Assembly (NCBI GenBank): GCA_016803235.1
Contig: JADCLI010000033.1
Location: 1-64,000 of the forward strand
Direction of reading: 5' to 3'
Source: Pimelobacter simplex
GTDB taxonomy: Bacteria; Actinomycetota; Actinomycetes; Propionibacteriales; Nocardioidaceae
DNA: 64,000 nt
Numbering within the stretch: position 1 is the stretch's first letter; every line of letters begins with the position of its first letter. The position numbers were made by a program, and so were the translations under genes. The notes under the pieces were generated by a model. That model had not been told where the DNA came from, made no database searches, and saw only the letters and a list, made by a program, of their open reading frames with translations. This document shows, in pieces, positions 17,535-26,740 of the stretch.

Positions 17535-18734
17535 TCAGCCGTGGCGCAGCAGCGCCCGCGCGACGACGGCCTGGTAGCCGCAGACCACGGCCTCAGCACC
17601 CGCCAAACCGACCGCGCCACCGGCCGCACCGTGGGCCGCGGACAGCAACAGCACCGCCGGGACTCCGACGGCGGCCCCGAGCACGGTGCTGACCAGGAGT
17701 TCTCGCACCCGGCGACTCGTCGCCAGCACATGACGCCCCAGCGAGGTGTTCAACGACAGGAAGAAGAACGCAAGGCCGAGCGCGATCGAGACGTCTTCGG
17801 GCACCCGCAGGTCGGAACCGAAGAGCAGCTCGGTCAGCGGTCCTCCGACCACGGCGAACGCCAGCAGACCCAGCAGGCCCAACGCAGCATGGGCAGCCAG
17901 TGCGATCCTGAACCGGCGCGGCCGTGCCGACGGCTCGACGGCCACCCAGCCCTGGAGCGCCTGGCACACACCCACCAGCACGACCATCCCCCACTGGTAG
18001 AGACGCCAGCCTGACGCATAGCCGGCCACCGCCGCGACCGTGACCTGAGTGGCCACGAGTGCGACATTCGCCGTCGAGTAGACCCCACCGACGACCTCGG
18101 TCGCCGTGGCGGCGACGCGTGTGCGCCGGTCCCCGGGTCGCTCGGTCGCGCCAGACGGGAGTTGCCGGCGCACCCGCGCCGTGAAGGCGGCGACGGCGCC
18201 GACAGCGGCGACGGCGAGGGCGGTCGGGTAGACGATCACCGGCGCGCCCAGCACGAGAGCGAGGGCTGCCGCGAGGTTGGCGACCACGATCGGGCCGCCC
18301 TCGAACCGCAGCAGCTGCCCCGCGTCGCCGGTTCCCACGAGGAACCAGCGGGGGCTCAGGCCCGTCAGCATCATGGCCGCGAGCACTGCGAGACCCAGGC
18401 CCCGTCCACCGGCCGGGAGGATCAACCAGCCGGTCGCCACCGCGAGCGGCAGCGACGCCGCGAGAACCGCCGTCCGGGAGCGTAGCGCTGACTCATAGAG
18501 GCCACGCCGCTCTGCGGCGGTGGCCACCGCCACCGCGCTCGGGCCGACGAGCGTCCAGCCGCAGCTGACGACCAGGGCAGCCAGCAGTCCCACCGACTGG
18601 CCGAGGGCGACGGCCGCCCACTCCGCAGCTGCGACGTGACGCGCGAGGACAGCCAACAGCACGACGCCCGAGAGTGCAGGAGCCAAGGTAGCCACGGCGA
18701 AGCCCGCGACCCTTCGCGCGAGCACGTCCGTCAC
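17535..18734 (-). CDS. Polysaccharide flippase-like membrane protein (Wzx/MOP superfamily)
   Basis: A 399-residue, strongly hydrophobic protein with about twelve transmembrane segments and few charges, the layout of MOP-superfamily O-antigen/teichoic-acid flippases. It would move lipid-linked oligosaccharides across the membrane. Sequence-level motifs are weak in this family, so the call rests on size, topology and neighbours: three glycosyltransferases surround it. Its ATG overlaps the stop of the upstream GT-B-like gene by 4 nt. No Wzy-type polymerase or chain-length regulator is obvious nearby. Confidence 0.75.
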   Translation of the reverse strand: MTDVLARRVAGFAVATLAPALSGVVLLAVLARHVAAAEWAAVALGQSVGLLAALVVSCGWTLVGPSAVAVATAAERRGLYESALRSRTAVLAASLPLAVATGWLILPAGGRGLGLAVLAAMMLTGLSPRWFLVGTGDAGQLLRFEGGPIVVANLAAALALVLGAPVIVYPTALAVAAVGAVAAFTARVRRQLPSGATERPGDRRTRVAATATEVVGGVYSTANVALVATQVTVAAVAGYASGWRLYQWGMVVLVGVCQALQGWVAVEPSARPRRFRIALAAHAALGLLGLLAFAVVGGPLTELLFGSDLRVPEDVSIALGLAFFFLSLNTSLGRHVLATSRRVRELLVSTVLGAAVGVPAVLLLSAAHGAAGGAVGLAGAEAVVCGYQAVVARALLRHG

Positions 18735-19765
18735 GACGGCGGTCCTTCGCCGAAGATCTCGGCCACCTCACGTTGAAAGGTCTTCCGCTCCCCACCGAGC
18801 AGGGTGCGGAACCCGGCCTGGGCGGCCCAGTGTCCCGGGATGTCGGCCAGCACCCGGTCAAGGACCGACGCAGCATCCCGGGCAAGCTGTGGTCCCGCGG
18901 GGATCCGGTGGGCGGCCGGGACCGGGAAGTCGTGCTCGTTCGCGCCTGCGCCTATCGCAGCCAGCAGCGTGACTGCCCCGGACAGCGCGGCCTCGCGCGG
19001 CAAGCGGTCCTTTCCGGGAAGGTGTCCGAGATCCAGGTACACCGACGACCGGGCCAACGCCGCACCGACCTCCTCGGGGGTCATGTCGACGATGGGAAGC
19101 CACCTGACGGGTCGAGCGACCAGGCGGCGGACCTCCTCGATGACAGCTCCTCCCTTGGCCGGATTGAAGGCGACCGTGGGCTCTTCCCCGGAGTCCAGAC
19201 GTCCGTCGTGGTTGCTGCCCTGCGCTGCGCTGAGCACGGTGTAGTCCGAGAGCAGCCGCACCGGCTGACCCCACCGCGCCCGGACCTGCTCCTGGGCGTA
19301 CGCCGACTGCGCCACGTGGACCGCGCCGGCGAGGCGCCGCTCGCGCACAGGGACCAGCATCCGTCGGACCGGTCCTCGGAGCCGCGACCGCAGTGGAGTC
19401 GCGCTTGGCTCCGCCCGGCCGGCTCTGGCGTGCTCACGACGCCTCTCATCCATGAAGAGCGGCGAATTGTCGACGCTCAACCACCAGCTGATGCGAGTCG
19501 CCTGGCCGAGCACACGGCGGGCTGGAATCCAGACCTCCGGCACGACGACAGCATCGTCAGGACCGGTTGCCGGAGACGGAGCCTCCGGCGCGTCGTACCG
19601 TTCGTAAGCGGCCACCCTCCTCGCCCTCTCGGACCCGGGGATCGGGACCAAGGCAGCGTCATGGCCCACGGCTCGCAGCTCATCGACGAGCTGGTGGAGC
19701 GCCTCGGGCCCACCGGTGCGAACGCCACGGGGGTAGAAGACCGAGACCCGCCGATAGCCCTCCAC
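18731..19765 (-). CDS. GT-B-like glycosyltransferase of the surface-glycan cluster
   Basis: A 344-residue protein. The N-terminus (RVSVFYPRGVRTGGPEALHQLVDELRAVGH) is that of GT-B enzymes and related surface-glycan proteins; the C-terminal half has LDLGHLPGKDRLPREAALSGA, reminiscent of the nucleotide-binding region of that fold. I am not certain it is catalytically a transferase. The GTG at 19765 is supported by TAGACT 7 nt upstream; the frame is open to 19975 but overlaps the divergent gene. It is translationally coupled to the flippase. Confidence 0.6.
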   Translation of the reverse strand: MEGYRRVSVFYPRGVRTGGPEALHQLVDELRAVGHDAALVPIPGSERARRVAAYERYDAPEAPSPATGPDDAVVVPEVWIPARRVLGQATRISWWLSVDNSPLFMDERRREHARAGRAEPSATPLRSRLRGPVRRMLVPVRERRLAGAVHVAQSAYAQEQVRARWGQPVRLLSDYTVLSAAQGSNHDGRLDSGEEPTVAFNPAKGGAVIEEVRRLVARPVRWLPIVDMTPEEVGAALARSSVYLDLGHLPGKDRLPREAALSGAVTLLAAIGAGANEHDFPVPAAHRIPAGPQLARDAASVLDRVLADIPGHWAAQAGFRTLLGGERKTFQREVAEIFGEGPPS

Positions 19766-19772
19766 GCGCCGG

Positions 19773-19778
19773 AGTCTA
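19773..19778 (-). promoter_or_regulatory. -10 element, leaderless start of the GT-B-like gene/flippase unit
   Basis: TAGACT on the minus strand, with a 7-nt gap to the GTG at 19765. It lies in the 35-nt space between divergent starts, so the opposite promoter must overlap this gene's 5' end. Confidence 0.5.
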
Positions 19779-19800
19779 GCCACCACGGGGAGGTGTGCCG

Positions 19801-21210
19801 GTGTATCTTCGCCGGGTGCCTGCTGCCCTCTCCCGCAGCCGCGAGACGTGGGCCCTGGCCCTCCTGTGGCTCGCGGTCGCCGTGGTGTACGCCGCGACCG
19901 CCTCGAGCTCGTGGAAGACACCCGACACTGCGTCCGCCGAGGTCGGGGCCTGGGCGATCGCGACCTCGGGCACACCTTGGGTCGACGGACTGCAGAGCGA
20001 CAGCTACGTCCTCAGCGTGGACGCCGAGGAGGCGGACCTCGGCGAGCGGCGCAGACTCGTCCTCTTCTCCACAGTCAACGACAGCAACGGCCACGCCGTG
20101 ATCGGCCGATCCCCCGGGGTGATCGCCGCGGGTGTACCGGCGTACTGGATGGCAGGTCGGCTCGGAATGGGCTCGCCGGCCGACGACATCTCGCCCGTCC
20201 CGGGAGCCCTCACCGGCGCCGCGCTCGCAGCGACGACCGTCCTGCTGCTCGGCCTGGCGCTGCGAGGTCTGGTCCACACCCGTCTGCTCGTCGGTGCGCT
20301 CCTCGTCCTGGCGCTTGCCACACCGTACTGGTCGGTGCTGGGGGACGCACTGTGGTCACACGGGGTGACGACGCTGGGCATCGCAGGCATGGCTTGGGCG
20401 GCACGCAACGAACGCTGGTGGTTGGTCGGGGTCTTCGGAGGTGTCGGCCTCTGGGGACGGCTGCACGTCGCGGTCATCGTCGCCGTCCTCGGAGTCGGCC
20501 TGGCGATGTGGCGCCGACGTCCGACGATCGCGCTGCGGGTGGCGGCCGCGAGCCTGCCCTTCCTGGCCGGCGTGTTCGTCTGGGGACGTTGGGTCTATGG
20601 ACGGTGGGACCTGTACGCGGCGTCGGGCGGATACGCCCAGGCAACGGGAGCCGAGAACCCGGCGGACGACCGCGCCACAGGACTGCTGGGCGTGCTCGGT
20701 AACGAGCTCGGCTACCTCGTCGCCCCCGACGCCGGGCTGCTGACCTGGACCCCGGTACTCCTGGTGCTGGTGCCGACGGTCGTCCGCTCGTGGTCGTCGA
20801 CCCCGGACTGGACGCGCGTACTGGCAACCGGAGGCATCACGTACTTGGTCGCGCAGGGCCTCCTGAACAACTTCGACGGGGGCACCGGATTCTGGGGCAA
20901 CAGGTTGGGCCTGGAGACGTTGACCTGCCTGGTTCCCCTGGTGGCCTGCTCCCTGGCGCAGCTCCGCGTCCGGGAGCGGGTCGTCGCCCTCGTCGTGCTG
21001 TCCTACCAGGCAGGCGTGATCCTGCTCGGTGCCGTCTTCAACCTGGCCCACCGGCAGGGGGACGCCTGGCGCGAGTACGAGCCCTATCTCGCGCTGCGGG
21101 ACAACGCGGTGGTGACGGTCGCCGGGATCGGGCTCGGCATGGTGCTCACGCTCGTCGCGTGGCTGGCGCTCGGTCGCGGGAATCAGCTGAGGGCGGATCC
21201 GGCGACGTAG
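19801..21210 (+). CDS. Polytopic membrane protein, GT-C-like, of the surface-glycan cluster
   Basis: A 469-residue integral membrane protein with about ten hydrophobic segments. A first outer loop rich in acidic residues (ETPDTASAEV-like region, then DAEEADLGERRR) and a late extracytoplasmic loop with EYEPYLALRDN resemble GT-C glycosyltransferases or mannosyltransferase-like proteins. GTG 19801 is chosen because GGGGAGG lies about 9 nt upstream; GTG 19795 is too close. Its last 28 nt overlap the 3' end of the L,D-transpeptidase gene on the other strand. The function in glycan assembly is inferred from position. Confidence 0.7.
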   Translation: MYLRRVPAALSRSRETWALALLWLAVAVVYAATASSSWKTPDTASAEVGAWAIATSGTPWVDGLQSDSYVLSVDAEEADLGERRRLVLFSTVNDSNGHAVIGRSPGVIAAGVPAYWMAGRLGMGSPADDISPVPGALTGAALAATTVLLLGLALRGLVHTRLLVGALLVLALATPYWSVLGDALWSHGVTTLGIAGMAWAARNERWWLVGVFGGVGLWGRLHVAVIVAVLGVGLAMWRRRPTIALRVAAASLPFLAGVFVWGRWVYGRWDLYAASGGYAQATGAENPADDRATGLLGVLGNELGYLVAPDAGLLTWTPVLLVLVPTVVRSWSSTPDWTRVLATGGITYLVAQGLLNNFDGGTGFWGNRLGLETLTCLVPLVACSLAQLRVRERVVALVVLSYQAGVILLGAVFNLAHRQGDAWREYEPYLALRDNAVVTVAGIGLGMVLTLVAWLALGRGNQLRADPAT

Positions 21211-22394
21211 TCGTTCCAGGAGACGTTCCAGTCGCCCCAGCCGTTGCCGGGCTCCATCGGACGGTCGGTGCCGACGTACTCGACGACGTCGCCGCGGCGG
21301 GTCATGGAGTAGAGCCAGCCGGCGTTGTCGGTGCTCATGCCGGTGCAGCCGTGGGAGACGTTGGCGCGCCCCTGGGAGCCGACCGACCAGGGGGCGGCGT
21401 GGATGAACTCGCCGGAGCTGGTCAGGCGCATGGCCCACTTGACGTCGTCGATGTCATAGGCCTCGGCGGAACCGCGGGCGATGCCGACGGTCTCGGAGTT
21501 CATCCGCTTCTGGGCGTACTTCTCCATGATGACCTTGACGCCGGAGCGGGTCGTGAAGCCCGGCTTGCCGGTCGTGATCGGCAGGGTGCGCAGCAGCTTG
21601 CCGTTCTCGAGCACCTTCATCTGGTGGGTGCGGGCGTTGACCTTGTAGACGTGGGCGGCACCGACCTGGAAGTCGACCTTGCGGTCCTCCTGGCCGTAGA
21701 TGCCGCTGCCGGCGCTGACGCCGTTGACGCCGACATCGACGCTGACCTTGGTGCCGGCCTGCCAGTACACCTCGGGGCGCCAGTGTGCCTCGGTGCTGCT
21801 GACCCAGTGCCACGAGCCCGGCTGCGCCGGCGTCGAGGTGACGGTCATGTGCTTCTCGAAGCTCGCCTGGTCGGCGACCGGAAGGTCGAAGGTGACGATG
21901 ACCGGCATCCCCACGCCGACCGTCTCCCCCTGCAGCGGCGCGACCGAGGCGTAGGTCTGCTGGTCCAGGCTCAGCGCCTGGGTGGTGAACGTCGAGACGT
22001 TCTCGACCTCCTTGCCGGCGCCGTTGCGGGCCACGGCGCGCACCCGGTAGCGGGTGCCGGGCTCCAGACCGCCGGTGGCGACCCAGCGGGTGCCGTCGCC
22101 GCGCATCTCGCCGTCGACCCGGCCGGCCTTCGACTTCACGACCACCGTGGTGAGCGTGCCCTTGTCGGCCTTGACCCGGACGACCTTGTCGACCGGTACG
22201 CCGGAGGCGTCGTCCTCGACGTTGGTCGTGACGATCGCCTCGGAGGCGGCGGCCGTGGTCTCGTCGTCGGCAGGCTCACCCACGCCGGGGACGAATCCCG
22301 AGCCGTCGCAGGCGGACGCGACGAGCGCGACCGCGACCAGCGCGGCGGCGGCGCGCAGGGCGCGCGAACGGGAGCGTGTCAGCGGGGAAGGCAC
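21183..22394 (-). CDS. L,D-transpeptidase lipoprotein with Ig-like domains
   Basis: A 403-residue envelope enzyme that makes 3-3 cross-links between diaminopimelate residues. Basic N-terminus, hydrophobic stretch and lipobox (VASAC), then two Ig-like domains (about 50-240), and a YkuD catalytic domain with HAAPWS and SHGCTGMS, which carries the nucleophilic Cys. A C-terminal subdomain with Trp-rich sequence follows, as in mycobacterial LdtB. The GTG at 22394 is preferred to 22454 because TACCCT lies 6 nt upstream and the lipoprotein signal starts there. With the NlpC hydrolase it is the second peptidoglycan enzyme of the window. Confidence 0.94.
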   Translation of the reverse strand: MPSPLTRSRSRALRAAAALVAVALVASACDGSGFVPGVGEPADDETTAAASEAIVTTNVEDDASGVPVDKVVRVKADKGTLTTVVVKSKAGRVDGEMRGDGTRWVATGGLEPGTRYRVRAVARNGAGKEVENVSTFTTQALSLDQQTYASVAPLQGETVGVGMPVIVTFDLPVADQASFEKHMTVTSTPAQPGSWHWVSSTEAHWRPEVYWQAGTKVSVDVGVNGVSAGSGIYGQEDRKVDFQVGAAHVYKVNARTHQMKVLENGKLLRTLPITTGKPGFTTRSGVKVIMEKYAQKRMNSETVGIARGSAEAYDIDDVKWAMRLTSSGEFIHAAPWSVGSQGRANVSHGCTGMSTDNAGWLYSMTRRGDVVEYVGTDRPMEPGNGWGDWNVSWNDYVAGSALS

Positions 22395-22400
22395 GGGACG

Positions 22401-22406
22401 AGGGTA
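22401..22406 (-). promoter_or_regulatory. -10 element, leaderless start of the L,D-transpeptidase gene
   Basis: TACCCT on the minus strand, 6 nt before the GTG at 22394. It lies just after the hairpin that ends the ctaCDF operon, so the gene has its own promoter. Confidence 0.5.
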
Positions 22407-22440
22407 CCTGCCGGTCGCGACGATTCCGGGCTGGAAGCAC

Positions 22441-22478
22441 GTCGGCGGTGTCACACCGTGAGGTGGGACACCGCCGAC
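22441..22478 (-). terminator. Hairpin ending the ctaC-ctaD-ctaF operon
   Basis: A perfect 12-bp stem (22441-22452 with 22467-22478) extended by an inner CACC/GGTG pairing, beginning 19 nt after the ctaF stop on the minus strand. Confidence 0.75.
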
Positions 22479-22496
22479 GAGGCGAGGAGCGGAGGC

Positions 22497-22913
22497 TCAG
22501 TGGGCGTAGACGCCCCGGTAGTACTCGAAGATCCAGCCGCTCAGCGCGATCGCACCGAGGACGAAGGCGATGATCATCAGCCACCAGGCCAGCACGGCGA
22601 CCGCGAACACGATCAGGCCGAGCGTGGCGGCACACCACAGCGGCCACCAGGAGTAGGGCGGGAAGAAGCCCAGCTCGCCGGCGCCGTCGGCGATCTCGCC
22701 GTCCTTGAGGTCCTCCGGACGGGCGTCCATCCGGTTGGCGTGGAACCCGAGGTACAGGGTGACCATGGCGCACAGCAGCGTGGTCATCACCAGGGCGGAG
22801 GTGCCGGTCCAGTCGGCGCCCGCGTCACTGCCGTCGGTGATGAACCAGTAGGCAGGGCTGACCAGGACCAGGAAGACCGTGGTCACGCCGAAGATCCATG
22901 CTTCGACCTTCAT
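22497..22913 (-). CDS. ctaF: Cytochrome c oxidase subunit IV (actinobacterial CtaF)
   Basis: A 138-residue protein starting MKVEAWIFG, with four hydrophobic segments and a cytoplasmic loop (RMDARPEDLKDGEIADGAGELGFFPPYSWWP) typical of the actinobacteria-specific subunit IV that lines the oxidase core. The ATG overlaps the ctaD stop by 4 nt, so translation is coupled to subunit I. The frame is open further upstream to 23099 but those residues read through ctaD. It closes the ctaCDF operon. Confidence 0.94.
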   Translation of the reverse strand: MKVEAWIFGVTTVFLVLVSPAYWFITDGSDAGADWTGTSALVMTTLLCAMVTLYLGFHANRMDARPEDLKDGEIADGAGELGFFPPYSWWPLWCAATLGLIVFAVAVLAWWLMIIAFVLGAIALSGWIFEYYRGVYAH

Positions 22914-24601
22914 CAGGCGTCGACCTCCTTGGCGCCGGCGCCCGCGGCGACCGGCTCGTCGTACATCTCGATGGCGGCGATCTCCGGGTGGTGGAGGTCG
23001 AACGCGGGCGACTCCGAGCGGATCCGCGGGATCGAGTGGAAGTTGTGGCGCGGGGGCGGGCAGCTCGTGGCCCACTCCAGCGACCGGCCCCAGCCCCACG
23101 GGTCGTCGGTGTTGACGAGCGGGCCCTTGCGGGAGACGTAGACGTTGTAGAAGAACGGCAGCATCGAGGAGGCGAGGATGAACGCGCCGATCGTCGAGAC
23201 CTGGTTCAACGTGGTGAAGCCGTCACGCGGCAGGTAGTCCGCGTAGCGGCGCGACATGCCCTCGATGCCCAGCCAGTGCTGGACGAGGAAGGTGGTGTGG
23301 AAGCCGATGAACAGCAGCCAGAAGTGGATCTTGCCGAGGCGCTCGTCGAGCATCCGCCCGGTGAGCTTGGGCCACCAGAAGTAGAAGCCGGCGAACATCG
23401 CGAACACGACCGTGCCGAACACCGTGTAGTGGAAGTGCGCCACCACGAAGTAGGAGTCGGAGACGTGGAAGTCGAGCGGCGGGCTGGCCAGGATGATGCC
23501 GGTCAGGCCACCGAACAGGAAGGTCGTGAGGAAGCCGATCGACCAGAGCATGGGCGTGTCCATGCGCACTGACCCGCCCCACATCGTGCCGATCCAGTTG
23601 AAGAACTTCACGCCGGTCGGGACCGCGATGAGGAAGGTCATGCCGGAGAAGAACGGCAGGTTGACGGCTCCGGTGACGAACATGTGGTGCGCCCACACCG
23701 CGACCGAGAGGATCGCGATGCCGAGGGTCGCGCCGACCAGGCCGATGTAGCCGAAGATCGGCTTGCGGCTGAAGACCGGGAGGATCTCGGAGATGATGCC
23801 GAAGAACGGCAGGGCGATGATGTAGACCTCGGGATGCCCGAAGAACCAGAACAGGTGCTGCCACAGGATCGCGCCACCGTGCGAGGTGTCGAACACGTGG
23901 GCCCCGAGCTGGCGGTCGGCCTCGAGCGAGAGCAGCGCGCCGGCGAGGATCGGGAACGCGATCAGGACCAGGATGGCGGTGATCAGCACGGTCCACACGA
24001 AGATCGGCATCCGGAACATGGTCATGCCGGGTGCCCGCATGCAGATGATCGTGGTGATGAAGTTGACCGCGCCGAGGATGGTGCCGAGACCACCCATCCA
24101 CAGGCCCATGATCCACAGGTCGCCACCGACACCGGGGCTGTTGACCGAGTCGGACAGCGGCGTGTAGGCGAACCAGCCGAAGGACGCGGCACCCTGCGGG
24201 GTGAGGAAGCCGGCGCCGGCGATCAGGCCGCCGAACAGGTACAGCCAGTAGCTGAACATGTTCAGGCGCGGGAACGCGACGTCGGGCGCACCGATCTGCA
24301 GCGGCATGATCGCGTTGCCGAAGCCGAAGAACAGCGGCGTCGCGAACAGCAGCAGCATGATCGTGCCGTGCATGGTGAAGAGCTGGTTGAAGAGCTCCTC
24401 GTTGACGACCTGGCTGCCCGGGTAGGCCAGCTCGGAGCGCATGAGGAGCGCCATGATGCCGCCGGCCATGAACCAGGCGAGCGCCGTACCGAAGTACAGG
24501 TTGCCGATCAGCTTGTGATCGGTCGTGGTCATGATGCGGACGATCTGCTGGCCGAGCGGCTTGCGCTGGCTGAGGTCCGCGGAACGCGCGAGAGTGGTCA
24601 C
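22913..24601 (-). CDS. ctaD: Cytochrome c oxidase subunit I (aa3 type)
   Basis: A 562-residue heme-copper oxidase core subunit with twelve transmembrane segments. Ligands can be seen: HGTIMLL (low-spin heme His), HPEVYI (CuB His and the cross-linked Tyr of the K channel), HHMF (two CuB His) and AHFHYTVFG (high-spin and low-spin heme His). Oxygen is reduced to water here and protons are pumped. The GTG start overlaps the ctaC stop (GTGA) and the stop overlaps the ctaF start. It is a partner of QcrCAB in the supercomplex. Confidence 0.98.
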   Translation of the reverse strand: MTTLARSADLSQRKPLGQQIVRIMTTTDHKLIGNLYFGTALAWFMAGGIMALLMRSELAYPGSQVVNEELFNQLFTMHGTIMLLLFATPLFFGFGNAIMPLQIGAPDVAFPRLNMFSYWLYLFGGLIAGAGFLTPQGAASFGWFAYTPLSDSVNSPGVGGDLWIMGLWMGGLGTILGAVNFITTIICMRAPGMTMFRMPIFVWTVLITAILVLIAFPILAGALLSLEADRQLGAHVFDTSHGGAILWQHLFWFFGHPEVYIIALPFFGIISEILPVFSRKPIFGYIGLVGATLGIAILSVAVWAHHMFVTGAVNLPFFSGMTFLIAVPTGVKFFNWIGTMWGGSVRMDTPMLWSIGFLTTFLFGGLTGIILASPPLDFHVSDSYFVVAHFHYTVFGTVVFAMFAGFYFWWPKLTGRMLDERLGKIHFWLLFIGFHTTFLVQHWLGIEGMSRRYADYLPRDGFTTLNQVSTIGAFILASSMLPFFYNVYVSRKGPLVNTDDPWGWGRSLEWATSCPPPRHNFHSIPRIRSESPAFDLHHPEIAAIEMYDEPVAAGAGAKEVDA

Positions 24602-25461
24602 TCGTGCTCTCCCTCGTCGTCGTTGATCAGCTCATTGGCGTACTTGCCCCCGACGACCGGCTCGTCCGAGACGTGCTCGGGGTCCTCGGCCAGGTCGGCG
24701 AGGTACGCCTCGTAGTCGGCCTCGGAGACGACCTTCACGTTGAAGAGCATCCGCGAGTGGTAGACGCCGCAGAGCTCGTAGCACTTGCCGTCGTAGTCGC
24801 CGATCTCGGTCGGCGTCACCTGGTAGGAGTTCTCGTTGCCCGGCACGACGTCCATGCGCATCGCGAAGGCCGGGATGCCGAAGTTGTGGATGACGTCGGG
24901 GCTGCGCAGCTGGAACTCGATGGTCTTGTCGACCGGGATCACGAGGTCCGGGATGTCCTCGCCGGTGCCCGAGACGTAGACGTTCTTGCCCTCGTAGGGC
25001 TGGTTGAAGGTCCACTGCCACTTCTGGCCGACCACCGTGACGACCACGTCCGGGTTGGGGTCGTGCTCGAGCGCGATGTTCTGCACGCGCACGGTCTGCG
25101 AGAAGAACGCGATGACCATGATGACCGGGAAGATCGTGTAGAAGATCTCGATCGGCAGGTTGTAGCGCGTCTGCACCGGGACCTCGTCGTCGCTGCGACG
25201 ACGGAACCACAGCGGCACGCCGATGATCAGTGCCCAGGTGATCACGCCGACGACCAGCGCGGCGATCCAGGAGCCCTGCCACAGGTGCAGGATGTGCTCA
25301 CCCTGCACCGTGGTGATCTCCGGCATGCCGAACCGTTCCCATTGGGTGTCGGTCGAGCAGCCGGACAGCGCGAGCGCGAGTACGACGAATCCGGCGAGCG
25401 GGGTCGCGCGACGGAAACGTCGCTGCGCGCCACGCGTGCGCTCGGGGTGCCACCAGCCCAC
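24598..25461 (-). CDS. ctaC: Cytochrome c oxidase subunit II, lipoprotein
   Basis: A 287-residue subunit II. Signal peptide with lipobox (LALSGC), two transmembrane helices, then the cupredoxin domain with the CuA centre: His in VIHNFG, and [12 protein letters not shown] (two Cys, Glu, His, Met). [11 protein letters not shown] carries the electron-entry tryptophan. It takes electrons from QcrC. The GTG at 25461 has an AGAGGAAGG ribosome site and starts a short actinobacterial N-terminus; the frame open to 25608 has no such site. It heads the ctaCDF operon and is divergent from the cysteine desulfurase gene. Confidence 0.96.
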   Translation of the reverse strand: MGWWHPERTRGAQRRFRRATPLAGFVVLALALSGCSTDTQWERFGMPEITTVQGEHILHLWQGSWIAALVVGVITWALIIGVPLWFRRRSDDEVPVQTRYNLPIEIFYTIFPVIMVIAFFSQTVRVQNIALEHDPNPDVVVTVVGQKWQWTFNQPYEGKNVYVSGTGEDIPDLVIPVDKTIEFQLRSPDVIHNFGIPAFAMRMDVVPGNENSYQVTPTEIGDYDGKCYELCGVYHSRMLFNVKVVSEADYEAYLADLAEDPEHVSDEPVVGGKYANELINDDEGEHE

Positions 25462-25609
25462 GAACGAGCCTTCCTCTCGAGGGTCAGAACCACTGCGAAC
25501 ACTAGCGGAGAGCCACCCCGGCCGGGTGGCGGGGTGGGTCTTCCGGGACGGGTGAGGCGTCGTACGGGGGTGGCGTGAGCGTGGGACGAGCGTACGGACC
25601 CGGCTCAAC

Positions 25610-25615
25610 TAGGGT
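25610..25615 (+). promoter_or_regulatory. -10 element, leaderless start of the cysteine desulfurase gene
   Basis: TAGGGT, then 6 nt, then the GTG at 25622, with no ribosome site between. It sits in the 160-nt divergent space shared with ctaC. Confidence 0.6.
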
Positions 25616-25621
25616 TCGAAC

Positions 25622-26740
25622 GTGAGCAGCACCTCCGAGGTCTACCTCGACTCGGCCTCCTCGACCCCGCTCCACCCGGCGGCGCGCGCCACCCTGCTGG
25701 CGGCCCTCGACCGGGGGTACGGCGACCCGCGGCGCCTGCACGCCGCCGGCCGTGACGCGCGGCTGCTCCTCGACAACGCCCGGGCGGTGGTCGCCGAGTG
25801 CCTCGGCGCCCGCCCCGACGAGGTGGGCTTCACGGCCTCGGGGACCGACGCGGTGCACCGGGGCCTGCTGGGCCTGACCGCGGCGTCCGGCCGGGACGGG
25901 ATCGTGCACGGCGCGGTGGAGCACTCCGCCGTGCTCCACGCCGCGGCATGGCGCCCCTCCCCCGCCCACGCGAGCGTCCCGGTCGACGCGCTCGGACACG
26001 TCGACCTGTCCGCGATGGCGACGTCGGCGCGCGCGAGCGGCGTCGGCGCCGTGGCGCTGCAGGCCGCCAACCAGGAGGTCGGGACGCTGCAGCCGGTCGA
26101 CGAGCTCGACCTGCCGGCCGGCGTACCGCTGCTGGTCGACGCCGCGGCAGCCGTCGGGCACGTGCCGCTCCCCCGCCGCTGGGACGCGCTGGCCGCGTCA
26201 GCGCACAAGTGGGGCGGCCCGGCGGGGGTCGGGGTCCTCGTCGTACGCCGCGGCACCCGCTGGACCAACCCGTTCCCGGGTGACGACGGGCTCGACCAGC
26301 TGGGCGGCTTCCCGGACGTGCCGGCGGCGCTCGCGGCGGCGGCCGCGCTGCAGGCGGTCCTGGCCGAGCGTGAGGAGGTGGCGGCCCGCCAGCACGCCCT
26401 GGTCGACCGGATCCGGGCCGCCGCGGCCGCGCTGCCCGACACCGAGGTGGTCGGTGACCCGGAGGCCCGGCTCCCCCACCTGGTGACCTTCTCCTGCCTC
26501 TACGTCGGCGGCGACGAGATCGTCTCCGCGCTCGCCCGCCGGGGCTTCGGCGTCGCCAGCGGCTCGGCCTGCACGGCCTCGACCCTCGAGCCGAGCCACG
26601 TGCTGGCCGCGATGGGTGCGCTCACGCACGGCAACGTGCGGGTCTCGCTGGGCCGGGAGACCACCGCGGAGGAGGTCGAGGCGTTCTGCGCCGCACTGGC
26701 CGACGAGGTCGGCCGGATCCGGGCGGAGGCGGGGCTGTGA
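25622..26740 (+). CDS. Cysteine desulfurase-like aminotransferase class V enzyme
   Basis: A 372-residue PLP enzyme of the NifS/IscS group. PLP lysine Lys196 lies in SAHKWGGP, and the persulfide-carrying Cys317 in SGSACTAS. The N-terminus (VYLDSASSTPLHPAAR) is the usual YLDxAATTP start in a variant form. It would take sulfur from cysteine and hand it to an acceptor. The next gene, a TusA-like protein, starts inside its stop codon (GTGA), so that protein is the likely acceptor. It is not the housekeeping suf enzyme by context, since no suf genes are near. Whether it serves Fe-S clusters, molybdenum cofactor or tRNA is not visible. Confidence 0.9.
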   Translation: MSSTSEVYLDSASSTPLHPAARATLLAALDRGYGDPRRLHAAGRDARLLLDNARAVVAECLGARPDEVGFTASGTDAVHRGLLGLTAASGRDGIVHGAVEHSAVLHAAAWRPSPAHASVPVDALGHVDLSAMATSARASGVGAVALQAANQEVGTLQPVDELDLPAGVPLLVDAAAAVGHVPLPRRWDALAASAHKWGGPAGVGVLVVRRGTRWTNPFPGDDGLDQLGGFPDVPAALAAAAALQAVLAEREEVAARQHALVDRIRAAAAALPDTEVVGDPEARLPHLVTFSCLYVGGDEIVSALARRGFGVASGSACTASTLEPSHVLAAMGALTHGNVRVSLGRETTAEEVEAFCAALADEVGRIRAEAGL

